Below the pieces are notes generated by a model that was given only the letters and a program-made list of their open reading frames with translations, searched no databases and was not told the DNA's origin. Both the position numbers and the translations under genes were made by a program. Below, one piece after another: positions 8,272-16,352 of a stretch of 64,000 nucleotides of DNA; within the stretch, counting starts at the first letter, position 1; every line of letters begins with the position of its first letter. The stretch comes from JAAEUB01 sp964550345 (GTDB lineage Bacteria > Pseudomonadota > Alphaproteobacteria > Rhodobacterales > Rhodobacteraceae), in contig CAZJYZ010000011.1 of NCBI GenBank assembly GCA_964550345.1, positions 1-64,000 on the forward strand, in the 5' to 3' direction.

Positions 8272-9444
8272 ATGATCACTTCGGTTCTGCCCACTTATGC
8301 CCGCGCTCCACTTGCTTTCACCCATGGGGAAGGCTCCTGGCTAGTTGAGGCTGACGGCAGCCGATACCTTGATCTTGGCGCCGGCATCGGGGTGAATGCG
8401 CTGGGGCATGCCAACCCTGCCCTTGCTGCAGTATTGACCGAACAGGCAGGCAAGCTTTGGCATGTATCCAATCTCTATCAGATCCCGGAGCAACAGGCGC
8501 TGGCGGATGCGCTGGTGGACGCTACCTTTGCCGATACGGTGTTCTTCGCCAATTCCGGCACCGAAGCCTGTGAACTAGCCGTGAAAATGGCACGTAAATA
8601 CTGGTATGACAAAGATACGCCAGAACGGGTTGAGATTATCGCCTATGAAGGGTCATTTCACGGCCGCTCTTCCGCCGGGATTGCGGCGGCGGGTGCTGAA
8701 AAGCTGACCAAGGGCTTTGGGCCATTACTGCCCGGGTTTGACCAATTGCCCTTTGGCGACATGGAGGCGACCCGCGCCGCCATCACTGACAAAACCGCAG
8801 CCGTTTTGGTGGAACCCGTGCAGGGCGAAGGCGGCATCCGCCCGATGGACGACGCTGACCTCAAAACACTGCGCGAAATTTGCGACGAGGCAGGCATCCT
8901 GTTGATTTTCGACGAAGTGCAATGCGGCGTTGGCCGTACAGGGCGGCTGTTTGCCCATGAATGGGCCGGGGTGACACCGGACATCATGATGGTCGCCAAG
9001 GGTATTGGCGGCGGCTTCCCGCTGGGCGCGGTACTGGCCACGGAAAACGCCGCTTCGGGTATGGTTGCAGGCACGCATGGCTCGACTTACGGCGGCAACC
9101 CGCTGGGCTGCGCGGTAGGCGCTAAAGTGATGGAGGTCGTAAACGACCCTGACTTTCTGGCCGAGGTGAACCGTAAGGCGGGGCTTCTCCGGCAGAAACT
9201 GGAAGGGTTGGTTGCCAGCCATCCAGACGTTTTTGAAGCTGTGCGCGGCACCGGCCTGATGCTGGGCCTGAAATGCAAAGCCCCCAACATGGATGTGGTC
9301 AATGCCGCTTACGGCGAACACGCCCTGACCGTTCCGGCGGCGGATAATGTGGTGCGTTTGTTGCCACCTTTGACCATCACGGACGAAGAAATTTCCGAGG
9401 CGATCACCCGGCTCGATGCCGCCGCCACGGCGCTGGAAGGATAA
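8272..9444 (+). CDS. argD: Acetylornithine aminotransferase
   Basis: PLP-dependent class III aminotransferase of arginine biosynthesis that makes N-acetylornithine from the semialdehyde; it may also serve lysine synthesis. Recognisable are ANSGTEACELAVKMAR, FHGRSSAGIAAAG, LIFDEVQCGVGRTG and the PLP lysine in MMVAKGIGGGFPLGA. At 390 residues it has the normal size. AAGGA precedes the ATG. argF follows after 3 bases, an argD-argF operon common in alphaproteobacteria. Confidence 0.95.
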   Translation: MITSVLPTYARAPLAFTHGEGSWLVEADGSRYLDLGAGIGVNALGHANPALAAVLTEQAGKLWHVSNLYQIPEQQALADALVDATFADTVFFANSGTEACELAVKMARKYWYDKDTPERVEIIAYEGSFHGRSSAGIAAAGAEKLTKGFGPLLPGFDQLPFGDMEATRAAITDKTAAVLVEPVQGEGGIRPMDDADLKTLREICDEAGILLIFDEVQCGVGRTGRLFAHEWAGVTPDIMMVAKGIGGGFPLGAVLATENAASGMVAGTHGSTYGGNPLGCAVGAKVMEVVNDPDFLAEVNRKAGLLRQKLEGLVASHPDVFEAVRGTGLMLGLKCKAPNMDVVNAAYGEHALTVPAADNVVRLLPPLTITDEEISEAITRLDAAATALEG

Positions 9445-9447
9445 GAC

Positions 9448-10374
9448 ATGAACCATTTTCTGGATATCAACAAAACCGACCCGGACGATCTGCGGGGCAT
9501 GATCAACCATGCGCGCGAAATGAAGGATGCCCGCAACGGGTTACCCAAGGGAACACCGGACGCAGAACAGCCCCTGAAAAACCATATCGTGGCGTTGATT
9601 TTCGAAAAACCCTCAACCCGCACACGCGTTTCCTTTGATGTTGGCGTGCGCCAGATGGGTGGGGAAACGCTGGTACTCAGCGGCTCGGAAATGCAGCTGG
9701 GGCACGGCGAAAGCATCGCCGATACGGCCCGCGTTCTGTCGCGCTATGTGGATATGATCATGATCCGAACTTTTGACGAAAGTGCTTTGCTGGAGCTTGC
9801 GGACCATGCCACGGTGCCGGTGATCAACGGCCTGACCAACCGCACCCATCCCTGCCAGATCATGGCGGACGTGATGACGTTTGAGGAACATAACGGCCCC
9901 ATCAAAGGCAAGAAAGTGGTCTGGACAGGCGACGGCAACAATGTCTGCGCCAGCTTCGTTCACGCAGCCGGGCAGTTTGGCTTTGACCTGACCTTCACCG
10001 GCCCTGAAGCACTGGACCCTGAGACAGCTTTCGTCGAGGAAGCTCGCGCCAAGGGTGTCAATATCGAGATCGAGCGGGACCCGGCCCGCGCCGTGGAAGG
10101 CGCTGATCTGATCGTAGCCGACACCTGGGTCTCAATGCATGATGGCCAGTCCACAAGGGCGCGCCGTCACAACCAGCTGCGCGGCTATCAGGTGGACCAG
10201 GCGTTGATGAACGGCGCGTCGGATGACGCTCTGTTCATGCATTGCCTGCCCGCTCACCGCGACGAAGAAGTCACGAATGAGGTCATGGACGGGCCGCAAT
10301 CGGTGATCTTTGACGAGGCCGAAAACCGCCTGCACGCGCAAAAGGCGATCATGCGCTGGTGTCTGGAGGTCTGA
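9448..10374 (+). CDS. argF: Ornithine carbamoyltransferase
   Basis: Condenses carbamoyl phosphate and ornithine to citrulline. The carbamoyl-phosphate motif FEKPSTRTRVSFDVG, the motif TNRTHPCQIMAD and the ornithine-site motif MHCLPAHRDEEVT are all intact. The 308-residue length is typical. It is translationally close to argD (3-base gap). Its last 26 bases overlap the 3' end of the opposite-strand M50 peptidase gene. Confidence 0.96.
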   Translation: MNHFLDINKTDPDDLRGMINHAREMKDARNGLPKGTPDAEQPLKNHIVALIFEKPSTRTRVSFDVGVRQMGGETLVLSGSEMQLGHGESIADTARVLSRYVDMIMIRTFDESALLELADHATVPVINGLTNRTHPCQIMADVMTFEEHNGPIKGKKVVWTGDGNNVCASFVHAAGQFGFDLTFTGPEALDPETAFVEEARAKGVNIEIERDPARAVEGADLIVADTWVSMHDGQSTRARRHNQLRGYQVDQALMNGASDDALFMHCLPAHRDEEVTNEVMDGPQSVIFDEAENRLHAQKAIMRWCLEV

Positions 10375-11053
10375 CGGGGGGACGGCGCAGGGAAATATTG
10401 CTCTGCGTCCCCAGCCCGTAACGCAGGCACAGACCAATTACCGCCAGTGATATTACCAGCCAGATCGCTCCCCAAAGCATCGTCGCGCCAAAAAAGTTTT
10501 CCGCCAGCATATAGGCATCCGAGCGCAGCTCAGAGCGCGCAATCGTGTCGCTGAAGATGTCCAGCGGCACATAGATCATGCTACTCAACCCAAAAATGCG
10601 CAACATCAAGTCATTGATATCTCTTGGCAAAAACCGTGCTATGGCCAGCATGACAACACCCGTCGCCACCCCAAAGACCAAGGGGAAAACCTCTCGGATA
10701 TAAAAGGCCGTGATCAATAGGGTGGCCATGCCAAAGGCCCCCATCAATAGCCGGTCAAGATGGGTGCGCAGGGCTGCGACCAGCACCATCACCCCGATCA
10801 ACAGTGACCCCACATAACCCGCCGACAGGATGAAAAACAGGCTGCCACCGCGCGTCGTGGTCAGGCCTCCTTGCTCTGGCGACAGGGAAATGGAAATCAC
10901 TTCGCCACCAGTCAGCGCCGCTGCCGCGCCGTGCGATACCTCGTGCAGAAACACCACCAGTATTTTCAAAGGCAACGTCACCGGTGTCGACCAGAGCGAG
11001 ACGACCAATGCCGTCAGGGCCAGTAATTGCCAATGTCCGCGCAGAAAGCTCAT
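10349..11053 (-). CDS. M50-type membrane peptidase-like protein
   Basis: Integral membrane protein with the zinc motif HEVSH in KILVVFLHEVSHGAAAALTGG near the N-terminus and several later hydrophobic segments. It resembles the M50B-like group of intramembrane metallopeptidases. A distal aspartate motif is not obvious, so activity is unproven. The start ATG at 11053 overlaps the stop of the SLC13 permease gene (ATGA), which suggests translational coupling. The 3' end runs 26 bases into argF on the other strand. 234 residues. Confidence 0.75.
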   Translation of the reverse strand: MSFLRGHWQLLALTALVVSLWSTPVTLPLKILVVFLHEVSHGAAAALTGGEVISISLSPEQGGLTTTRGGSLFFILSAGYVGSLLIGVMVLVAALRTHLDRLLMGAFGMATLLITAFYIREVFPLVFGVATGVVMLAIARFLPRDINDLMLRIFGLSSMIYVPLDIFSDTIARSELRSDAYMLAENFFGATMLWGAIWLVISLAVIGLCLRYGLGTQSNISLRRPPVRPPDTSA

Positions 11054-12828
11054 AGCGGCCACAAAAACGGGATAACTGCGCTGGCCAGCAGCCCGACGGA
11101 CAGGTTAAGCGGAATGCCCACCTTCATGAAATCCGTGAACTTGTACCCCCCCGGCCCGTAAACCAGCATGTTGGTTTGATAGCCGATCGGCGTCGCGAAC
11201 GAGGCCGATGCTGCCACCATCACCGCCACCACCAGGGGCCGCGCGTCTATACCCAGCGCTTGTGCAAGGCCGATGGCGATAGGCGTCACCACCACGGCAA
11301 CGGCATTGTTTGACACCAGTTCGGTCAGCACCGAGGTCAGCAGGTATATCGCCCAGATGATCAGGAACGGCGGCAGGCGGCCAAGTAGCGGTGCCAGACT
11401 TTCGGCAATCAGCTTCACCGCCCCCGATGCCTCAAGTGCAGCACCTATGGCCAGCATGGAAAAGATCAATGCCAGAAGACGTCCATCGACAAATCCAAAG
11501 GCTTCATCGGCGTCGATGGAGCGGCTGAGCAGCACGACTGCCACCGCAACCACCGCCAGCGCAAATATCGGCGCGACCCCCAGCCCGGCCAGCACCACGA
11601 GGCCAATCAGCGCCAGTATAGCCACCGGAGCATGACCCCGGCGAAAGGCGCGGTCGGACGGCTGTGCCACATCCACCATGTCCATGTCATTCGCCAGCCG
11701 GCGAATGTCAGCGGCGGCCCCCTCCAAAAGCAGCGTATCCCCAACTCGCACCACCAGCGCATCAAGTTGCTGGGCAAGGTTCTGGTTCTTACGGTGCACC
11801 GCCAGCGGATAAACACCATACCGACGCCGTATGCGCATCTGCCCCAGAGATTTGCCGATCATCTTGCAGCCCGGCGTCACCAGCACCTCAACAGTCGTGG
11901 TCTCTACCGAGGATACCTGATCGACAGGCTTGAGATTGCGATCTTCCTGCAGGGTCAAAAGCTCGTCCATCTTGGTGCGCAACACGACCCGGTCGCCCAC
12001 TTCCAGCGTCACCGCACCAAGGTCGCGGCGCAGGCTGGCATCCCCGCGCAGCACATCCACCAGCCGTACACCAGCACGTTTGAACAAGGTCACGTCGCGC
12101 ACATTCTGGCCAGTCAGGGCACTGTCGGGGGGCACGACAACCTCGGTAAAAAACTTCTTTTGCGCCTTGCCGCCCAACAGACTGGCCATGCTTTCACGTT
12201 CCGGCAACAGACGCGGGGCGATGAAATAAAGGTACACCATGCCCCACAGGACAAGGATGATACCAAGCGGCGTGACCTCAAAAATACTGAACGGTTTCAA
12301 ACCGTTGGCACGCGCCACCCCATCAACCAGCAGGTTGGTCGAGGTGCCAATCAGCGTCATCGTACCGCCCAAAATGGCGCCATAACTTAGCGGGATAAGC
12401 AATTTTGACGCCGCCAACCCCATCTTGCGTGCAAGTTGCACAAAAACCGGGATCATCACCACGACGACCGGCGTGTTTGAAACCACCGCCGAGGACAGAA
12501 CGACGAAAGCCATGAGCGCGCCTATTGCCAGCACCGGGCGCGTACCCGCCTGATCCTCAGCCACCTGTGTGAACCAGTTCAACGCCCCGGTGCGCACAAG
12601 GGCCCCCATAATGATGAACATGGCGGCAATGGTCCAGGGCGCGGGGTTTGACAGGACGCTCAGCGCGTCCTCATAGGGCAGAATACCCGTCAACAACATG
12701 AATGCCGCACCACCAATGGCAACAACCTCGGTCGGAAAACTTTCGCGCAGGAAAAGCGCGAACATCGCCACGACCACCAGAAGGGCAATAATTGCCTGCG
12801 TGGTTGGGGCAAGGGTGATCAGGTCCAT
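11050..12828 (-). CDS. SLC13/DASS-family anion permease with TrkA-C domains
   Basis: Inner-membrane permease of the ion-transporter superfamily with a central cytoplasmic insert. Hydrophobic segments 1-6 lie within about residues 1-200. The middle (about residues 210-385) carries two RCK/TrkA-C-like domains, seen as VPPDSALTGQNVRDV and TPGCKMIGKSLGQM. The remaining membrane segments follow, including VSNTPVVVVMIPVF and VSNNAVAVVVTPIAIGLA, the paired Ser-Asn-x signature of this family. Likely substrates are sulfate or dicarboxylates, but this is not decidable here. 592 residues. Confidence 0.87.
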   Translation of the reverse strand: MDLITLAPTTQAIIALLVVVAMFALFLRESFPTEVVAIGGAAFMLLTGILPYEDALSVLSNPAPWTIAAMFIIMGALVRTGALNWFTQVAEDQAGTRPVLAIGALMAFVVLSSAVVSNTPVVVVMIPVFVQLARKMGLAASKLLIPLSYGAILGGTMTLIGTSTNLLVDGVARANGLKPFSIFEVTPLGIILVLWGMVYLYFIAPRLLPERESMASLLGGKAQKKFFTEVVVPPDSALTGQNVRDVTLFKRAGVRLVDVLRGDASLRRDLGAVTLEVGDRVVLRTKMDELLTLQEDRNLKPVDQVSSVETTTVEVLVTPGCKMIGKSLGQMRIRRRYGVYPLAVHRKNQNLAQQLDALVVRVGDTLLLEGAAADIRRLANDMDMVDVAQPSDRAFRRGHAPVAILALIGLVVLAGLGVAPIFALAVVAVAVVLLSRSIDADEAFGFVDGRLLALIFSMLAIGAALEASGAVKLIAESLAPLLGRLPPFLIIWAIYLLTSVLTELVSNNAVAVVVTPIAIGLAQALGIDARPLVVAVMVAASASFATPIGYQTNMLVYGPGGYKFTDFMKVGIPLNLSVGLLASAVIPFLWPL

Positions 12829-12904
12829 ACTGGCTGCCTCCGTCTGGCCTCTCCCAGTTTCACCCCTATTCCAGAGTACCGCAAGCGTTTAACGGCAACA
12901 CATC

Positions 12905-12962
12905 GCCTGTCTTCCTCTTGCCGAAAACATCCCGGGGGAGTCCGAGGGGGCTGACCCCCTCG
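12905..12962 (-). terminator. Hairpin plus intergenic element, copy D
   Basis: CGAGGGGG (12943-12950) and CCCCCTCG (12955-12962) form a perfect 8-base stem with a 4-base loop just after the stop of the minus-strand DMT gene. On the minus strand it is followed by CGGGATGTTTTCGGCAAGAG, which belongs to the element family also seen at 3612, 40408, 55060 and 58689. It probably marks the end of the DMT transcript. Confidence 0.55.
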
Positions 12963-12979
12963 CCACAACAGCCAAACAC

Positions 12980-13858
12980 TTATCGCCGGCGCGGTTGCAC
13001 CAAAAACAGCCCGGCGAACATGAGCGAAAGCGCCAACCAGACCGATCCGGCATAGCTTTCATTTAAAATCAGAATTGCCCATACCACGCCAAATCCGGTC
13101 ACCAGATAGCTGACTTGCGCCGCAAAGGTTGCCCCGGCCCGCCCAACCAGCCAGACGTAAGCAGAATACACGAAAACATGGATCACGCTTGTAGCAATCA
13201 GCGCCCATTCAGGGCTGCCCCACGCGCCACGCGGGTCAATCCACTGGCCGGAAAATACCGCCAGCGGAAACGCCAGCACAACACCCACCATATTTGCCCC
13301 CATAAGCAATGTGACCGGGTCCAGCCCCCCGGCGCCCCATTTTGCCACCACATTACCTTCGATCGCGTACATAAGGGGGGCAACCAGTGCCAGTGCTACG
13401 AAAAAGGTGGCCCCAGCGGGAAGGTTGGCTTCGGGACGAGCAAGCATGGCAACCCCAAACAACCCGGCCAGAAGCCCGGTCAGGCGCAGCCAGCTGAAAT
13501 GGTCATTGCCCAGCGCCAGCGCAATGGGAAAGGCAAACATGGGCACTGCGGCGATGATGATCGACACCACTCCCGATGGCAGGTGGGCGATGGAAATATA
13601 GCTGATTGAGTTCGGAATTAACGTCCCGCCAAGTGCTATCAGAATGTACCAAAACAGGGCATTCCGGTTCAGCGGCAAGGGTTTGCGGCGCAGAAAATTG
13701 ATTACCCCCAACACCAACACACCAATAAGCATTTGCCAGAAAATCAGGCCAAGCGGTCCGTGCCCGGTGCTGACGGCAATTTTTGACAAGGGTTGAGACA
13801 GCCCCCAGCCAGCACCCAGTAAAACCAAAAGTGCCAGTAGCCCAAATTTGTTTTTCAC
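12980..13858 (-). CDS. EamA/DMT-family transporter
   Basis: Inner-membrane transporter of 292 residues with two EamA repeats of about five segments each (for example YISIAHLPSGVVSIIIAAVPM and YLVTGFGVVWAILILNESY). It begins with GTG at 13858, overlapping the stop of the upstream phosphoesterase gene as GTGA, so the two are probably co-translated. The substrate is unknown. A strong hairpin follows the gene. Confidence 0.85.
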   Translation of the reverse strand: MKNKFGLLALLVLLGAGWGLSQPLSKIAVSTGHGPLGLIFWQMLIGVLVLGVINFLRRKPLPLNRNALFWYILIALGGTLIPNSISYISIAHLPSGVVSIIIAAVPMFAFPIALALGNDHFSWLRLTGLLAGLFGVAMLARPEANLPAGATFFVALALVAPLMYAIEGNVVAKWGAGGLDPVTLLMGANMVGVVLAFPLAVFSGQWIDPRGAWGSPEWALIATSVIHVFVYSAYVWLVGRAGATFAAQVSYLVTGFGVVWAILILNESYAGSVWLALSLMFAGLFLVQPRRR

Positions 13859-14667
13859 GGAGCTGAACCAGTAAGCCGTCCGCCTTCGCGCACCATTTCA
13901 ACCCGCGTCGCCTTGCCGGACCGGTCGTCGGTTTCCACGTAAAGGCCGGACAGGGTCGCCTCGCCGTTCGCCGGTTGAAACCGCCCTTTGACCATTCCGG
14001 TGACAAAACGGCGCATGGGTTCTGCCTTTTCCATACCAATGACGGAATGATAATCGCCGCACATACCGGCATCTGTCTGGTAGGCAGTACCGCCCGGCAG
14101 GATCATCGCATCCGCCGTTGGAATATGGGTATGCGTGCCGACCACCATGCTGGCACGTCCATCGCAATAATGCCCCATGGCCATTTTCTCGGATGTCGCC
14201 TCGCAATGCATGTCGATCAGGATCGCTTGCGCCTGTCCACCTAAAGGGTGGGCCGTCAGAACTGGTTCGATTGTGGAAAACGGGTCGTCAAAGGCGCGTT
14301 TCATAAACACATTGCCCAGCACCTGCGCCACCAGCACCTTGCGGCCACGCGCATCCTTGAACATACGCGCGCCCGTGCCCGGCGCGCCTTTGGCAAAGTT
14401 AAGAGGGCGGATGATGCGGGGTTCGTTCTGACAAAAACTCAGCATATCTTTCTGGTCAAAGGCATGATCGCCAAGGGTGATGACATCTGCCCCGGCCTCC
14501 AGCATTGCCTTGGCATGCGCCCCTGAAAGCCCGGCGCCATTGGTAGCGTTTTCACCATTGATCACGACGAAATCCAACCGCCACTTTTCGCGCAAACCTG
14601 CAAGCCGCTCAGAAACAGCCCGCCGTCCGGCGCGCCCTACGATATCACCAAGAAAGAGTATTTTCAT
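13855..14667 (-). CDS. YmdB-type metallophosphoesterase
   Basis: Member of the TIGR00282/YmdB calcineurin-like phosphoesterase family; characterised relatives hydrolyse 2',3'-cyclic nucleotides. Metal-ligand motifs are FLGDIVGRAGRRA at the N-terminus, INGENATNGAGLS, TLGDHAFDQ, DMHCEATSEK and VVGTHTHIPTADA. At 270 residues it matches the family length. The start at 14667 (MKILFLGDIVG) is preferred over the longer in-frame extension to 14748, because it places the first metal motif at residues 5-8 as usual. Confidence 0.9.
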   Translation of the reverse strand: MKILFLGDIVGRAGRRAVSERLAGLREKWRLDFVVINGENATNGAGLSGAHAKAMLEAGADVITLGDHAFDQKDMLSFCQNEPRIIRPLNFAKGAPGTGARMFKDARGRKVLVAQVLGNVFMKRAFDDPFSTIEPVLTAHPLGGQAQAILIDMHCEATSEKMAMGHYCDGRASMVVGTHTHIPTADAMILPGGTAYQTDAGMCGDYHSVIGMEKAEPMRRFVTGMVKGRFQPANGEATLSGLYVETDDRSGKATRVEMVREGGRLTGSAP

Positions 14668-15041
14668 GAAGGAATGCCTAGTCGGGTTATCGGACAAGGG
14701 CAAGCAGACAAACACCTTGTTTACCGCGTGTAAGAGACGTGCCCACATTAATCAGGTTCCCGCAATATACGAGCTTCACATATAAACGTGTTTAGTATCG
14801 CCAAAGGTCAGGCGCTGGGCAGAACAGGAGGTTAGCATCACAAATGGCCACTATACGGGACTTAGCGGACACCCCAAAGTTGGAGGAACTGAGTTGGATC
14901 ATCATGCCTTTAGTGGGATACTGAGCTTATAATTCTCTCAACCTGAGTTCTTTAGAGCTCTGATAATCCCAACCTAATGATCTCAAACACTTTGTTTGGT
15001 TTTAAGTGTTCGTATTTCCATATCTAACCCTAAATAATACC

Positions 15042-15067
15042 GGTTGCTAAGCTGCGCAGTAGCAACC
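15042..15067. promoter_or_regulatory. Palindrome 1 upstream of the orphan gene
   Basis: GGTTGCTA-AG-CTGC faces GCAG-TAGCAACC, giving 12-base arms with a 2-base bulge and no loop. Followed 9 bases later by a second palindrome. Candidate operator or RNA hairpin. Confidence 0.5.
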
Positions 15068-15076
15068 ATTCTTTCC

Positions 15077-15094
15077 GCTGCTGGTACCAGCAGC
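15077..15094. promoter_or_regulatory. Palindrome 2, perfect 18-mer before the ribosome-binding site
   Basis: GCTGCTGGTACCAGCAGC is its own reverse complement. It abuts the Shine-Dalgarno AGGAAGG (15095-15101) of the gene starting at 15107. An autoregulatory operator, or an RNA hairpin affecting ribosome access, would fit. Confidence 0.55.
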
Positions 15095-15106
15095 AGGAAG
15101 GTTGAT

Positions 15107-15478
15107 ATGGCCCGCAAGCGTTACCCATTTGAATCGAAAGGATTCAGACAAGACGGCCACGATTTATGGCGCCGTTTGACGGGTCGGGGCATGGTTGTGC
15201 GCGAGGGAACGCTTTCAGTTATGCGTCGTTTTGAGCTTGCCGATGGTAACGGCGTAGGATTTGGTGGTGTTGATCTGGTGATTATGCCGTTAGGCAACAA
15301 ATACTATGAACTGCGCTTTGCCGAAGATCCCCAGGTTGTCCAAGGGTACATACATTCAGATCGTACAATCAACCGGATTAAAAAGGGGGAACGTGCAGGC
15401 ATTCAGGTTGACCCAGAAACCCTGTGGGTGCGCAAAATTTGGCCGCTGGATAGGGATCTGAAATGGTTTCAGTTTTAG
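15107..15478 (+). CDS. Orphan hypothetical protein
   Basis: I do not recognise this 123-residue soluble protein. It is basic at the N-terminus (MARKRYPFESKGFRQDG) and rich in Arg and aromatic residues (DLWRRLTGRG, GNKYYELRF, KIWPLDRDLKWFQF). No membrane segment, signal peptide or cysteine is present. The start at 15107 is fixed by AGGAAGG six bases upstream; a longer reading from TTG 15044 would cross both palindromes. It sits alone between two non-coding stretches of 300-440 bases that look AT-richer than the neighbours, which suggests acquisition by transfer. Its real coding status is likely but not certain. Confidence 0.6.
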   Translation: MARKRYPFESKGFRQDGHDLWRRLTGRGMVVREGTLSVMRRFELADGNGVGFGGVDLVIMPLGNKYYELRFAEDPQVVQGYIHSDRTINRIKKGERAGIQVDPETLWVRKIWPLDRDLKWFQF

Positions 15479-15779
15479 GCGCTGACTGGAATACTATCTA
15501 CCTGATGGGGCTGTCAAAGCGTTCCTTGGCGTTGCGAAGCATTTCAGAATTCTCTGATATCGGGATTGCGGACAAAGCTTAGTTTTGTTTCTGACCCAAA
15601 GCGTTGCTCCTGCTCCCGTTGTTACCATTATTGAAAATCACGACCACGCGCACGAAACTGATCAGCGCCCCGGTCGCCAAACATTCAAAGTCAATTCAGC
15701 TCTGATATGATCAATATACGGATTAATACTTACGGAAGGTCAGTTCTGGGTTCAAACCCGCTATTGGGTAACTGCCCGC
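15479..15779. other. Non-coding region after the orphan gene
   Basis: About 300 bases with no gene on either strand. A tRNA-like T-loop string (GGGTTCAAACCC near 15750) does not fold into a tRNA. No terminator with a T-run and no insertion-sequence end was seen. Confidence 0.5.
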
Positions 15780-16352
15780 TTACCGAGGCCGGCCTTTAAA
15801 ATCCAACACACCCTTTTCAGTCACCATAACATCAAGGGGTTGGTCGGTAGGTTCCAACGGCAGGCTTTCAGCCTCTTGCGCCGCATAGGCAAATCCAATT
15901 GCCAGAGTTGGCCGTTTGGCGCGCAGGCCTTCCAGTGTGCGGTCGTAAAAGCCGCCGCCATATCCCAACCGCCCACCCATCCGATCGAAAGCAACAAGTG
16001 GTACGATGACAACTTCCGGCTCTAACCAATCACCTTCCGCAGGCACTTTGGCGCCAAAAGGTCCGTCGACCATGGCGCAGCCCGGTTTCCATTCCCGGAA
16101 CTTCAATGCCTGACCCTCGCCCTGAATGACCGGGACGGTGACCGGGCCATATCGTGCCATTTCGGTCATGGCTGGCAGCGGATCAATCTCAGTTCGGATC
16201 GGCATATAGGCGGCCAGCACCTTGCCACGATGTGTTTTGAGGACCTCCAACAGATGTACCACGGCCCTGCCCCCCTGCCCATCTGCGTGGGCCTGCTTTC
16301 GGCGGGCAAAGGCGGCCGTGCGGGCAGCGGCTTTAACCCCGGCAAGGGTCAT
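15780..16352 (-). CDS. 5-formyltetrahydrofolate cyclo-ligase
   Basis: ATP-dependent conversion of 5-formyl-THF to 5,10-methenyl-THF in folate one-carbon metabolism. The N-terminal basic helix (MTLAGVKAAARTAAFARRKQ), AAYMPIRTEIDP, and the signature VAFDRMGGRLGYGGGFYDRTL are intact. 190 residues is normal. The ATG overlaps the mgtE stop as ATGA, so it is translated after mgtE. Confidence 0.92.
   Translation of the reverse strand: MTLAGVKAAARTAAFARRKQAHADGQGGRAVVHLLEVLKTHRGKVLAAYMPIRTEIDPLPAMTEMARYGPVTVPVIQGEGQALKFREWKPGCAMVDGPFGAKVPAEGDWLEPEVVIVPLVAFDRMGGRLGYGGGFYDRTLEGLRAKRPTLAIGFAYAAQEAESLPLEPTDQPLDVMVTEKGVLDFKGRPR

Larger units (their letters stand above)
14668..15106. other. AT-richer intergenic region
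   Basis: About 440 bases without a convincing gene. Base composition is visibly more AT-rich than the flanks. The stretch near 14860-14905 contains GCGGACACCCCAAAGTTGGA, which resembles the terminal repeats of IS3-family elements, but no transposase remnant is readable nearby. The right part holds two palindromes (15042-15067 and 15077-15094) directly before the orphan gene. Confidence 0.4.

Noticed and set aside
15735..15780. tRNA-like string GGGTTCAAACCC
   Set aside because: The T-loop resemblance is not supported by a cloverleaf: no matching acceptor stem or anticodon arm can be drawn.
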